A DNA stretch of 26,239 nt from Candidatus Pacearchaeota archaeon (GTDB lineage: Archaea; Nanoarchaeota; Nanoarchaeia; Pacearchaeales; GW2011-AR1). Where the stretch lies: NCBI GenBank assembly GCA_002686195.1, contig NZAS01000210.1:1-26239 (forward strand), in the 5' to 3' direction. A program made the translations under genes and the position numbers. Below, piece after piece: positions 14,833 through 22,182 of the stretch (positions within the stretch are counted from its first letter, which is position 1; every line of letters starts with the position of its first letter). The notes under the pieces were generated by a model that was not told the origin of the DNA, ran no database searches, and saw nothing but the letters and a program-made list of their open reading frames with translations.

Positions 14833-15418
14833 AATAATAAATCAATTTGAGGAAATGGTAGCAAAATATACAGGCTCTCCTTTTGCTGTCGCAACAGATA
14901 GTTGCACTAGTTCTTTATTTCTTTCCTGTGTTTATAATGAAGTAGATGAAGTTACAATTCCTTCGAACACATATGTTTCCGTACCAAATTCTATTATACA
15001 TGCAGGAGGGAAAGTCATATTTGAGGATTTGGCATGGAGGGGAATATATCAATTAAAACCATATCCAATTTATGATGCTGCAAAGAGATTGACAAGCAAA
15101 ATGTATATTCCAAAATCTTTCATGTGCCTTTCGTTTCATGCTAAAAAAATATTATCAATAGGAAGAGGTGGTATGATTTTAACAGATGATGAAAAAGCAG
15201 TTGAGTGGTTTAAAAGAGCAAGACATGACGGAAGAACCGAGGGGGTAAAATTAAACGAAGAACAATTTCGATCAATTGGCTGGAATTGTTACATGACACC
15301 AGAACAGGCTGCTAGGGGAATACAATTATTGTCTTTGCACCCAGAGAATAAAGAAGATCTTCCGATAGAAAATTATGGAGATTTGAGCAAGTTTAAATAT
15401 GTATGGGAAAGGAAATAA
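14816..15418 (+). CDS. Minimal DegT/DnrJ/EryC1-type PLP aminotransferase
   Basis: Sugar aminotransferases of this family add an amino group to 4-keto or 3-keto nucleotide sugars. This 200-aa protein keeps the core: FEEMVAKYTGSPFAVATDSC (11-30), the phosphate-binding SCTSSL (29-34), IPSNTYVSVPNSIIHAGGK (48-66), Asp 87 in YDAAKRL, and CLSFHAKKILSIGRGGMILT (104-123) with Lys 111 as the probable Schiff-base lysine. Family members are usually 360-400 aa. Here the stretch between the HAGGK region and Asp 87 is shortened by tens of residues, and the protein stops soon after TPEQAARGIQL (161-171), so the C-terminal small domain is missing. No remnant follows before the next gene at 15422. It may be a compact phage form, a partner-dependent subunit or a decayed gene. 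Confidence 0.8.
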   Translation: MRGGFKIINQFEEMVAKYTGSPFAVATDSCTSSLFLSCVYNEVDEVTIPSNTYVSVPNSIIHAGGKVIFEDLAWRGIYQLKPYPIYDAAKRLTSKMYIPKSFMCLSFHAKKILSIGRGGMILTDDEKAVEWFKRARHDGRTEGVKLNEEQFRSIGWNCYMTPEQAARGIQLLSLHPENKEDLPIENYGDLSKFKYVWERK

Positions 15419-15421
15419 AAA

Positions 15422-16402
15422 ATGAGAGTAGGATTAATAATGCCTCCCAACGAAAGTGGGAGTAGATGGAAATCTTATGAGGTAAGAGAAGGTATTCCTT
15501 ATTTGTATGGAACAAACGAACCATACACGGGAGGGTCACAAGACAGCGTAGATTCCCACATATTCAGAAATATATGGAATCGTCCTTTTATTGGAGATGG
15601 TTGTTTTATTAATCCATCTGAGGGATTTCCCGATGAAGATTTTGATGTTATATTTTTGGTGAATGAATCACAGAGCGATCCTTCAGACTTCGTGAACAGT
15701 ATAAAAAGAAAGTATCCACTTCCTATTCTTATTGGGACTACTAAAGAGGCGATACCCGGATTGAAGAAAAACACAGGACAGGGTGTGCATGTGGGGTTAG
15801 GTTATCTTGGCAATTTTTATAAAATGTGTGATACTGCTGCTATACAATTTGATCAGACAGTTTGTGATAAGTTATCTGAGGAAATAGGAATGAAGATATA
15901 TTCTCTTCCTATGAATTATAAAATAGAAGAAATTCGAAAAAAATATAAAACAGATTCACCACCATCAAGAAAGATACTAGCAGGAACAACAGATTGGGCA
16001 GACAGAGGATATGGAAAATGTTTAGAATTTTGTAATTACTTAGCAAATAAGTATGATTATACTGTGGTAGAAAATGTAGGAAATAGAAGTTGGGACGAGT
16101 GGCTAAAAATCATAGACGATGTTGACTTTGTTGTAAATACAGATACCCAACATAGATTAGGACAATTAACTATAGAATGTATTGCTTTGGGAACTCCCCA
16201 TATAGGAGGATTGTCGGATACTGTTTTAAACATGATTCCAGAATGGGCAACAAATGATACTGAAAAATTAGAAGAAATATTTTTACATGTCAAAGACAAT
16301 GGATATGAAAAATCTGAAGAACACTATAAAGAATTAGTCTCTAGATATAGTTTTCAGAGTGTAGAAAATCAACTCGCAGAAATATTGAAGGAAATATCAT
16401 GA
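15422..16402 (+). CDS. GT-B-fold glycosyltransferase-like protein
   Basis: A 326-aa protein with an N-terminal MRVGLIMPPNESGSRW strand-loop and a C-terminal half that looks like a GT-B donor domain: KILAGTTDWADRGYGKCLEF (184-203), IDDVDFVVNTDTQHRLGQLT (231-250), and IECIALGTPHIGG (251-263), comparable to the E-x-x-A-x-G-x-P motif of GT4-type enzymes. The first 150 residues are not recognisable to me. It overlaps the following epimerase start (ATGA). The call is fold-level only. Confidence 0.55.
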   Translation: MRVGLIMPPNESGSRWKSYEVREGIPYLYGTNEPYTGGSQDSVDSHIFRNIWNRPFIGDGCFINPSEGFPDEDFDVIFLVNESQSDPSDFVNSIKRKYPLPILIGTTKEAIPGLKKNTGQGVHVGLGYLGNFYKMCDTAAIQFDQTVCDKLSEEIGMKIYSLPMNYKIEEIRKKYKTDSPPSRKILAGTTDWADRGYGKCLEFCNYLANKYDYTVVENVGNRSWDEWLKIIDDVDFVVNTDTQHRLGQLTIECIALGTPHIGGLSDTVLNMIPEWATNDTEKLEEIFLHVKDNGYEKSEEHYKELVSRYSFQSVENQLAEILKEIS

Positions 16403-17394
16403 ATGTATTAATTACTGGTGTAGCAGGACTTTTTGGAAGCAGGTTAGCAGATTTTCTTATAGAAAAAACTGAAAGTAATGTTATTGGTATAGATGATTTA
16501 AGCGGGGGTTATGAAACAAATGTAAACTCCAAGGTAAATTTCTTTAATATCGAATTGTCTTCAGAGGTAGATAAACTGAATGATATTTTTGAAAAGCATA
16601 AACCCGATTATGTTTATCATTTTGCTGCTTATGCTGCTGAAGGGCTAAGTCCCTTTATAAGAAATTTTAATTATACTAACAATTTAATATCAACTGCAAA
16701 TATAGTTAATAATTGCATCATTCATGATGTTAAGCGTCTTGTTTTCGCTTCCAGTATAGCAGTTTATGGCGAAAATGAAACTCCATTTTTGGAGTCAATG
16801 GACAGGAAACCTATAGATCCGTATGGTGTAGCAAAAGCAGCATGTGAAATGGATATCGAGATCTCTGGAGAACAACACGGTTTGGATTGGTGTATTCTTC
16901 GTCCACATAATGTTTATGGGAAAAAACAGAATATATGGGACAGGTATAGGAATGTTTTAGGAATATGGATGTATAATTATTTAAATAATGAACCCCTTAC
17001 TATTTTCGGGGACGGAGAACAAACAAGAGCATTCAGTCACATAGATGATTGTTTACTTCCTTTTTGGAAAGCAGCAACTGATGAAAGAGCAAGTAAACAA
17101 ATAATAAATGTAGGTGGGCTAAAAGAATGTACTGTTAACAAAGCATGTGATATTTTAATTGATGTTATGGGTGGAGGAGAAAAACAATACTTAGAGGAAA
17201 GGCATGAAGTTAAACATGCTTTCTCCGATTATCAAAAGTCTGTTTCGATTTTGGATTATGAGGATACTACTTCCTTGAAAGAGGGAATACAAGATATGTG
17301 GGATTGGGCAAAATATCAACCTATGAGAGATCGTCCTGTGATGAATTACGAGATAGAAAAGGGAATGTATTCTTTTTGGAAGCAAGGTGATTAA
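16399..17394 (+). CDS. NAD-dependent epimerase/dehydratase, UDP-glucose 4-epimerase-like
   Basis: A 331-aa extended SDR. It has GVAGLFGS (7-14) for NAD, IGIDDLSGG (29-37), YHFAAYAA (73-80), FASSIAVYG with Ser 118/119 (116-124), PYGVAK giving Tyr 142 and Lys 146, and RPHNVYG. This complete Ser-Tyr-x3-Lys set fits 4-epimerases of the GalE/WbpP group; a 4,6-dehydratase is less likely because the T-D-E catalytic segment is absent. It would supply an epimerised nucleotide hexose to the neighbouring transferases. It ends in the GTG start region of the next gene. Substrate is not decidable from sequence alone. Confidence 0.85.
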   Translation: MNVLITGVAGLFGSRLADFLIEKTESNVIGIDDLSGGYETNVNSKVNFFNIELSSEVDKLNDIFEKHKPDYVYHFAAYAAEGLSPFIRNFNYTNNLISTANIVNNCIIHDVKRLVFASSIAVYGENETPFLESMDRKPIDPYGVAKAACEMDIEISGEQHGLDWCILRPHNVYGKKQNIWDRYRNVLGIWMYNYLNNEPLTIFGDGEQTRAFSHIDDCLLPFWKAATDERASKQIINVGGLKECTVNKACDILIDVMGGGEKQYLEERHEVKHAFSDYQKSVSILDYEDTTSLKEGIQDMWDWAKYQPMRDRPVMNYEIEKGMYSFWKQGD

Positions 17395-17989
17395 CATAGG
17401 TTCAAAAGAAAAACAAGACAGATTCGCTTATCTTTTATGTGGAAACCAAGGGGTATTCTTAGATTTAGGTTCTAGAGAGCCTTTTGTAGGAAATAATACA
17501 ATTTTTCTTGAATCTCTTGGGTGGACAGGTTTTTTGTTTGAGATTGAACATGAATTTGTAGAGCAGTCTAAGGAAGAAAGAAAATCTCTTGCTTATTGTG
17601 TTGATGTGACTACGCCTGAATTTATTGAGACTTTAAAAAATGATGCAGGTGTGATCAACTTTGACTATATTTCAGTGGATGTTGATGATAGCGGACTTGA
17701 TGCTCTTTCTAATCTTTTGGAAAATGGTTTTACCTTTAAGTGTATGACATTTGAACACGATTACCATAAAGATGGGGACATAATACGAAAACCCTCAAGA
17801 GAAATATTAGAGAGATATGGTTATGTTATGCTTTTTGAAGATGTAAACAATAATATGAATCATCCAAGCAGTTGGGAAGATTGGTGGATTAATCCTAAAC
17901 AATTTCCAGATGTTTTACTAGATTATAAACTAAGCAATAAACACTATTCCATATGTATAATGAAACTGGAGGAATACAAAAATGATTAA
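17387..17989 (+). CDS. Divergent FkbM-like methyltransferase
   Basis: A 200-aa protein related to the FkbM protein at 5715-6362. It has GVFLDLGSREP (22-32, SAM loop), FLESLGWTGFLFEIE (40-54) and DYISVDVDDSGLDALSNLL (93-111), aligning with that protein's YISIDTEGSELEVLKGI, then TFEHDYHKDGD where the other has TIEHNHDEN. The canonical D-x-E-G is changed to D-V-D-D, so activity or specificity may differ. It starts at GTG 17387 with GGA about 6 bases upstream and overlaps the epimerase by 8 bases. Confidence 0.75.
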   Translation: MINIGSKEKQDRFAYLLCGNQGVFLDLGSREPFVGNNTIFLESLGWTGFLFEIEHEFVEQSKEERKSLAYCVDVTTPEFIETLKNDAGVINFDYISVDVDDSGLDALSNLLENGFTFKCMTFEHDYHKDGDIIRKPSREILERYGYVMLFEDVNNNMNHPSSWEDWWINPKQFPDVLLDYKLSNKHYSICIMKLEEYKND

Positions 17990-18719
17990 GTTACTAACTG
18001 CTGGTGGATTAGGCGATGCGGCTATGTCTCTCGCAAAAATTCACGCAAAACCAGAATTAGTAGGTAATATTAGTGACATAGAAATTACGCATGTTCGGAT
18101 GCGAGATGATTCTTTATACGAAACCATTTCTGAATTTTATTCCTCGCAAGGAATATCAAACAATGTTATTAAATTAGAAATAGATAAAAATCTCCCACAC
18201 GGAAATAGAATTTCCAAAATGATTGAATGGAAAGTAAAGAATAGAAATTCTTTTTTATATTCTCTCGGCACTGGTTGGTATTCTGAAGAAGATCAGGATG
18301 AAGATTGTTGGGAAATAAATCCATTTCCTAATATAAAATATACAAAACGAAAAGATATACAAATAACAATAAATCCATCATCTGGAGGAACCAATGCAGT
18401 TAAGAAAGAATTTACTAATAAGGAAATAAAAAATTTTGTTGAAAAGTATCCAGAATCTATTATAATAGGTAGAGGAAAAAATAAAGAACTGGAGTCTATT
18501 GGCAATTCTTTATACAATAAAACATCAATGAAAGAATTGGTAGATATAATTGCTTCTTCTCAAATTGTTATTAGCCCAGAAGGGTTTGTCGCTTATTTCG
18601 GAGCAATGTGCGGGAAGAAAGTTTTGGTCAAGAATCAAAATTTACCTGCTATTAAGAAAAGAAGACACCCAGATTGGGATTTCTCTCTCATAGATTCAAT
18701 GGATAATATTTCAATATGA
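17982..18719 (+). CDS. GT9-like GT-B glycosyltransferase
   Basis: A 245-aa protein. It starts MIKLLTAGGLGDAAMSLAKI, a GLGD loop as in GT9 transferases, and later has ITINPSSGG at the domain boundary and ASSQIVISPEGFVAYFGAMC near residue 190-210, matching the GT9 pattern of a Ser-rich strand, a glycine and a donor-site helix leading to a G-K-x-V strand. GGAGG lies 9 bases before the ATG, which overlaps the previous stop region by 8 bases. It is shorter than bacterial heptosyltransferases (about 330 aa). Donor sugar unknown. Confidence 0.6.
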   Translation: MIKLLTAGGLGDAAMSLAKIHAKPELVGNISDIEITHVRMRDDSLYETISEFYSSQGISNNVIKLEIDKNLPHGNRISKMIEWKVKNRNSFLYSLGTGWYSEEDQDEDCWEINPFPNIKYTKRKDIQITINPSSGGTNAVKKEFTNKEIKNFVEKYPESIIIGRGKNKELESIGNSLYNKTSMKELVDIIASSQIVISPEGFVAYFGAMCGKKVLVKNQNLPAIKKRRHPDWDFSLIDSMDNISI

Positions 18720-18730
18720 GGTGACGGAGT

Positions 18731-19294
18731 ATGAATACTGAAGAGGTTACATCAAAGAAGTGGATGGATGGAGGTGCATACACACATCAAGAACATGTGT
18801 ATATGTCACATTTGGATAACCATCCCCACATTATGTCTTTGCTACGGAATGGTTTTGTTTTAGAAATCGGTCCCGGAACTGGTAAGTATGCTGAGATGTT
18901 GATTGATAAATTTAATCCACGGCAGTATACCATACTAGATTTAGCAAAAAATATAGGTGATTCTATGAAAAGGCTGTCCGGTCATAAATCAACAGAGTTA
19001 AGTTTTGTACACGCAGAAAATTATGTTGATTTGTTCGGGCTAAACTTTGATGTGTTAGTGTCTAATGTTGTCATCCCCGAAACGCCAAAAAAATATAGGG
19101 AAAATCTTCTTACCAATGTCATACCTAGTTGTAAAGCAAGTATGATCATATGTCAAATAAAAGAAGAGGACAGTGAAGGAAATGAACCAATGGAACTATT
19201 TTTCAGTGAGTTATACAACAAAGTTTATAATAAAGTAATTTTTGAACAGACTAGTTATAGAAATTGCTATTGCATGATTGGATACAATGAATAA
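18731..19294 (+). CDS. Class I SAM-dependent methyltransferase
   Basis: A 187-aa Rossmann methyltransferase. Motif I VLEIGPGTGKYAE is at 43-55, TILDLAKN follows as the acidic strand-2 motif, and FDVLVSNVVIPETP matches motif IV. The size and location suggest a sugar O-methyltransferase that caps or modifies a glycan residue. GAGGTGA at 18718-18724 lies 6 bases before the ATG. It overlaps the formyltransferase start by 8 bases. It belongs to a different methyltransferase group from the two FkbM-like genes. Confidence 0.8.
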   Translation: MNTEEVTSKKWMDGGAYTHQEHVYMSHLDNHPHIMSLLRNGFVLEIGPGTGKYAEMLIDKFNPRQYTILDLAKNIGDSMKRLSGHKSTELSFVHAENYVDLFGLNFDVLVSNVVIPETPKKYRENLLTNVIPSCKASMIICQIKEEDSEGNEPMELFFSELYNKVYNKVIFEQTSYRNCYCMIGYNE

Positions 19295-20144
19295 CTTTGG
19301 ACTTTTCTTAACTGGATATAAGGGTCTTTGTTTTCTACAGCGGATAACATATGTTCCTAGTTTTGTTGTCACTTGTGACAACCAAGAGGGTTCTGATTGT
19401 TATGAAAAAATAATAAATTTCTGCACAGAAAATAACATTAAATGTTATGAACACAAAAAATTCGATGATGTTTTGGATTCAGTGGAAATGGTTTTTGTTG
19501 TTGGATGGCAGTTTTTAATTAAACAAAACTTAGATAAATTTATTGTTTTTCATGATTCGTATCTACCAGAAAGAAAAGGTTTTTGTCCTGTAGTTTCTTC
19601 GTTGCTAGATGAATCTGATTATGTTGGAGCATCTTGCTTTCACCCAACACAAGAACTCGACTCTGGATCTTTACTTTTCAGAAGAAAAAAGAAGATAAAA
19701 TATCCAATAAAAATTAAAGATGCTTTTGATTATGTTGTGGAAATGTATGTTGAAATGTTTTACAATATTATAAATGACAATTCAACAAAACCAATAAGTA
19801 TTGGGGATGATAAATTATCATATACTGTTTGGAGAGATGAAGAAGATTTTAGAATTAATTGGGAAAAAACATCGTCACATATCAAACAAAAAATATATTC
19901 TTTGGGATATCCATATAGAGGATCGACTTCTTTATATGATGGTAATTTAATATACATTCAGGATGCAGAAATTGTTCCAGAATTAAATATTTGTAATAGA
20001 GAAGATCATATTGGTAAAATTTGGGAAGTAGAAGATAATAATCCAATTATTATTTGTGGACAAGGAATGTTGAAAATATTAAAAGCAAACGAGTCAAACG
20101 GTGATGATGTAGTTTTCAATAAAATAAGAAAGAGATTCAAATGA
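19287..20144 (+). CDS. Formyltransferase-family protein, probable sugar N-formyltransferase
   Basis: A 285-aa protein of the Met-tRNA/sugar formyltransferase family, which moves a formyl group from N10-formyl-tetrahydrofolate to an amino group. Evidence is VVGWQFLI (71-78), IVFHDSYLPERKGFCP (86-101), VGASCFHPTQELDSG (113-127) and a DFRINWEKT segment typical of the linker. The catalytic His (89) and Asp (125) are in place. The usual Asn of the N-x-H motif appears to be Val 87, as in the H-D-S-x-L-P subgroup of LPS-linked homologues as I recall them. With rmlB and the aminotransferase in the same block, an amino-sugar substrate is more likely than Met-tRNA. ATG 19287 is preferred to TTG 19278. 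Confidence 0.82.
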   Translation: MNNFGLFLTGYKGLCFLQRITYVPSFVVTCDNQEGSDCYEKIINFCTENNIKCYEHKKFDDVLDSVEMVFVVGWQFLIKQNLDKFIVFHDSYLPERKGFCPVVSSLLDESDYVGASCFHPTQELDSGSLLFRRKKKIKYPIKIKDAFDYVVEMYVEMFYNIINDNSTKPISIGDDKLSYTVWRDEEDFRINWEKTSSHIKQKIYSLGYPYRGSTSLYDGNLIYIQDAEIVPELNICNREDHIGKIWEVEDNNPIIICGQGMLKILKANESNGDDVVFNKIRKRFK

Positions 20145-20842
20145 ATAAGTTGGCAGTGGTAACAAGATCAGATCCTAATATCGATAATATCTCTAAAGAG
20201 ACACATCCACTTTTAGAAGAGTATGCAAAGAAATGTAACGCAGACTTTATAATCTTGAGTGGTGATCCTCCAGTATGGACACATGATCACAGACCTCATT
20301 ATAGAATTATGGAAGGTTATAATTTACTACTAGAAGACTATGATCGTTTGTTGTTTCTAGACAGCGACATGATTGTTTTAAGATCTTGTCCAAATTTATT
20401 CGATATTGTTCCAGAAAATAAAATTGGTTCAATTTATGAAGATAAGGGTTCCAGAAAAGATGATAGACTTTCTAGAATAAAAAAAATACAAAGTCAATGG
20501 GGAGATGTTGGGTGGAGAGAAAAATATACCAATGCTGGAACTTTTTTGGTATCTAAGAAGCATAGAGATATTTTTCTCCCACACGAAGGAAAATATTGGA
20601 TTGATTGGGGATCAGCAGATGTTCATCTATCGTACATGATTCATAAAAATAATTTTGAAGTGCATGAACTACCATTTCATTACAATCATATGACTATGTT
20701 TTCCGAGTCATGGAATGGGAATGCAAATAGATTTGATTCTTATATAATACATTATGGTGGTGCGGGGATTTTTGATCCCGGTATACATAATAGAGAACAG
20801 CAGATTAGACATGATAAACAAAAGTTATTTGAATCTATTTAA
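20141..20842 (+). CDS. GT8-like GT-A glycosyltransferase
   Basis: A 233-aa protein with MNKLAVVTRSDP, HYRIMEGYNLLLEDYDRLLF (53-72), LFLDSDMIVL with DxD at 74-76, and YTNAGTFLVSKKHRD, the N-x-G loop of the fold. The C-terminal HELPFHYNHMT and IIHYGGAGIFDP supply candidate His ligands. This is the standard architecture of GT8-like hexosyltransferases seen in LPS clusters. It begins within the previous stop codon (ATGA). The gap to the next gene is 18 bases. Sugar specificity unknown. Confidence 0.75.
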   Translation: MNKLAVVTRSDPNIDNISKETHPLLEEYAKKCNADFIILSGDPPVWTHDHRPHYRIMEGYNLLLEDYDRLLFLDSDMIVLRSCPNLFDIVPENKIGSIYEDKGSRKDDRLSRIKKIQSQWGDVGWREKYTNAGTFLVSKKHRDIFLPHEGKYWIDWGSADVHLSYMIHKNNFEVHELPFHYNHMTMFSESWNGNANRFDSYIIHYGGAGIFDPGIHNREQQIRHDKQKLFESI

Positions 20843-20860
20843 AATGAATTGAGAATTGTG

Positions 20861-21340
20861 ATGAACTTAAATAAAAAAAAACCAGTTGCATTAATATCCC
20901 CAGTCATAGGCGAATTTGGATTTACTGTTTTTGACATTCAACAACGAGTCAGGGCATTTTTTAGAAAGTATCCAGATCATCATAAGGTTGTTATTGCATA
21001 TCCCTCTCTTCACGAACTTTTTGAATTAGCAGATGAGATGATCGAACCCAATTTATCAATGGATTATTTACCCTGCGGTAGAGGTGCAGATCTTCAATAT
21101 CATAATTCTGATTTCTATAAAATGATACACGAACATAGTTTGACTAAATATGATCCTGATGTTTATTTCAAGATAGAATATGAAAATATGATTGAAAGAG
21201 GAAGTGGACAAGGATACGATTTGCGATATTGCTTAGACGGGACAAAATTAAAAGAGTTAGGATGGGAAACTACAAAAACTCTAGAAGAACTTTTAGAGAA
21301 AACTGTCAATTGGACGATTAAAAACAAGGAATGGATTTAA
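20861..21340 (+). CDS. Chimeric ORF: GT-like N-terminus joined to an RmlB-like C-terminal tail
   Basis: A 159-aa protein made of two unrelated parts. Residues 8-110 (ALISPVIGEFGFTVFDIQQR, HKVVIAYPSLHELFELADEM) are paralogous to the start of the next gene (AVVTPIIGEFGWTLFEVQDK, RKVVIAPHSLHFLFDEATHI). Residues 112-159 (QGYDLRYCLDGTKLKELGWE, TLEELLEKTVNWTIKNKEWI) match the extreme C-terminus of dTDP-glucose 4,6-dehydratases, where D-x-R-Y-x-x-D-x-x-K, E-L-G-W, K-T-V-x-W-Y and N-x-x-W are typical. Neither catalytic site can be complete. It looks like a recombination or deletion scar that retained an open frame, though expression as a regulator or partner is possible. The start at ATG 20861 is chosen over TTG 20849; the ribosome site is weak. 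Confidence 0.7.
   Translation: MNLNKKKPVALISPVIGEFGFTVFDIQQRVRAFFRKYPDHHKVVIAYPSLHELFELADEMIEPNLSMDYLPCGRGADLQYHNSDFYKMIHEHSLTKYDPDVYFKIEYENMIERGSGQGYDLRYCLDGTKLKELGWETTKTLEELLEKTVNWTIKNKEWI
21326..21330 (+). promoter_or_regulatory. Shine-Dalgarno AAGGA that fixes the start at 21340
   Basis: AAGGA directly abuts an in-frame ATG at 21331, too close for that codon, but is 9 bases from ATG 21340, which overlaps the upstream stop (TAATG). Confidence 0.65.
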
Positions 21341-22182
21341 TGAATACTGCTGTGGTAACGCCAATTATAGGAGAGTTTGGGTGGACTTTATTTGAAGTAC
21401 AAGATAAGGTTCGTTGGTTTTTCAAAAACACAACTTGTGAAAGAAAAGTCGTTATTGCACCACACTCATTACATTTTCTTTTTGACGAAGCAACTCATAT
21501 CATAGAATTACCAGACAATATGAAAAATTCCAATTTACCAGAAGCATTGGGAAAACAATGTCAGCACAATTCTATTTCTTATTATGAAAGTTTGATAAAA
21601 TGGACAGCGGAAACATTTAATCCTAAAGAGATATTAACAATTCCTTATAATATACCATGCAGCGAAAGGTGGGATTGGAAATCTGAACACAAAATGTTCA
21701 AATCATCATGCAGAGAATGGGAACCACATATTTGTGTTTCTGCAAGGGATGTTAAAGAAAGAGGCGAAGGAAAGAATTGGAGTCATAATAAATGGGATGC
21801 TTTGATTAAAAAGGTAAAGAAGAGGTGGAATCTCCCAATTATTTCTATTGGATTGCCTGGGGATACATATGTTCCCAAAGAAGCAGAATTTATAGAATGT
21901 GATACTAACGATTATTTAGAAACTGCTGTTAGTTGTATAAATAGTGCAACATTCTTTTTTTCTAGCAATTCAGGAACAACTCACCTATCTCTTCTTTCTG
22001 GATGTCCTACATTTTCTTGGGGAGATAGCGACAATTTAACAAAAAGAATGGAGAACGAAACCAATCCATTCAACATTGAATGTAAATGTTTGAACACGGG
22101 ATGGGATCCTGATGTAAAAACAATTTTTAACGAATTAAAACTTTGGTATGAGGAAAAAATATGCAAGCAACAATTGGTATAA
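21340..22182 (+). CDS. GT-B (GT9-like) glycosyltransferase-like protein
   Basis: A 280-aa protein. The N-terminal half (VTPIIGEFGWTLFEVQDKVRW) carries an IGEFG loop similar in place to the GLGD loop of GT9 enzymes. The C-terminal half has ICVSARDVKERGEGKNWSHN, a K-W-x-x-L-I helix, PIISIGLPGD and FFFSSNSGTTHLSLLSGCPT, which matches the GT9 donor-site signature (S-x-S-G-x-x-H-L-x-x-x-x-G-x-P). The upstream chimeric ORF carries a partial copy of its N-terminal half. It overlaps the dehydrogenase gene by 22 bases. The sugar is unknown. Confidence 0.68.
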   Translation: MNTAVVTPIIGEFGWTLFEVQDKVRWFFKNTTCERKVVIAPHSLHFLFDEATHIIELPDNMKNSNLPEALGKQCQHNSISYYESLIKWTAETFNPKEILTIPYNIPCSERWDWKSEHKMFKSSCREWEPHICVSARDVKERGEGKNWSHNKWDALIKKVKKRWNLPIISIGLPGDTYVPKEAEFIECDTNDYLETAVSCINSATFFFSSNSGTTHLSLLSGCPTFSWGDSDNLTKRMENETNPFNIECKCLNTGWDPDVKTIFNELKLWYEEKICKQQLV

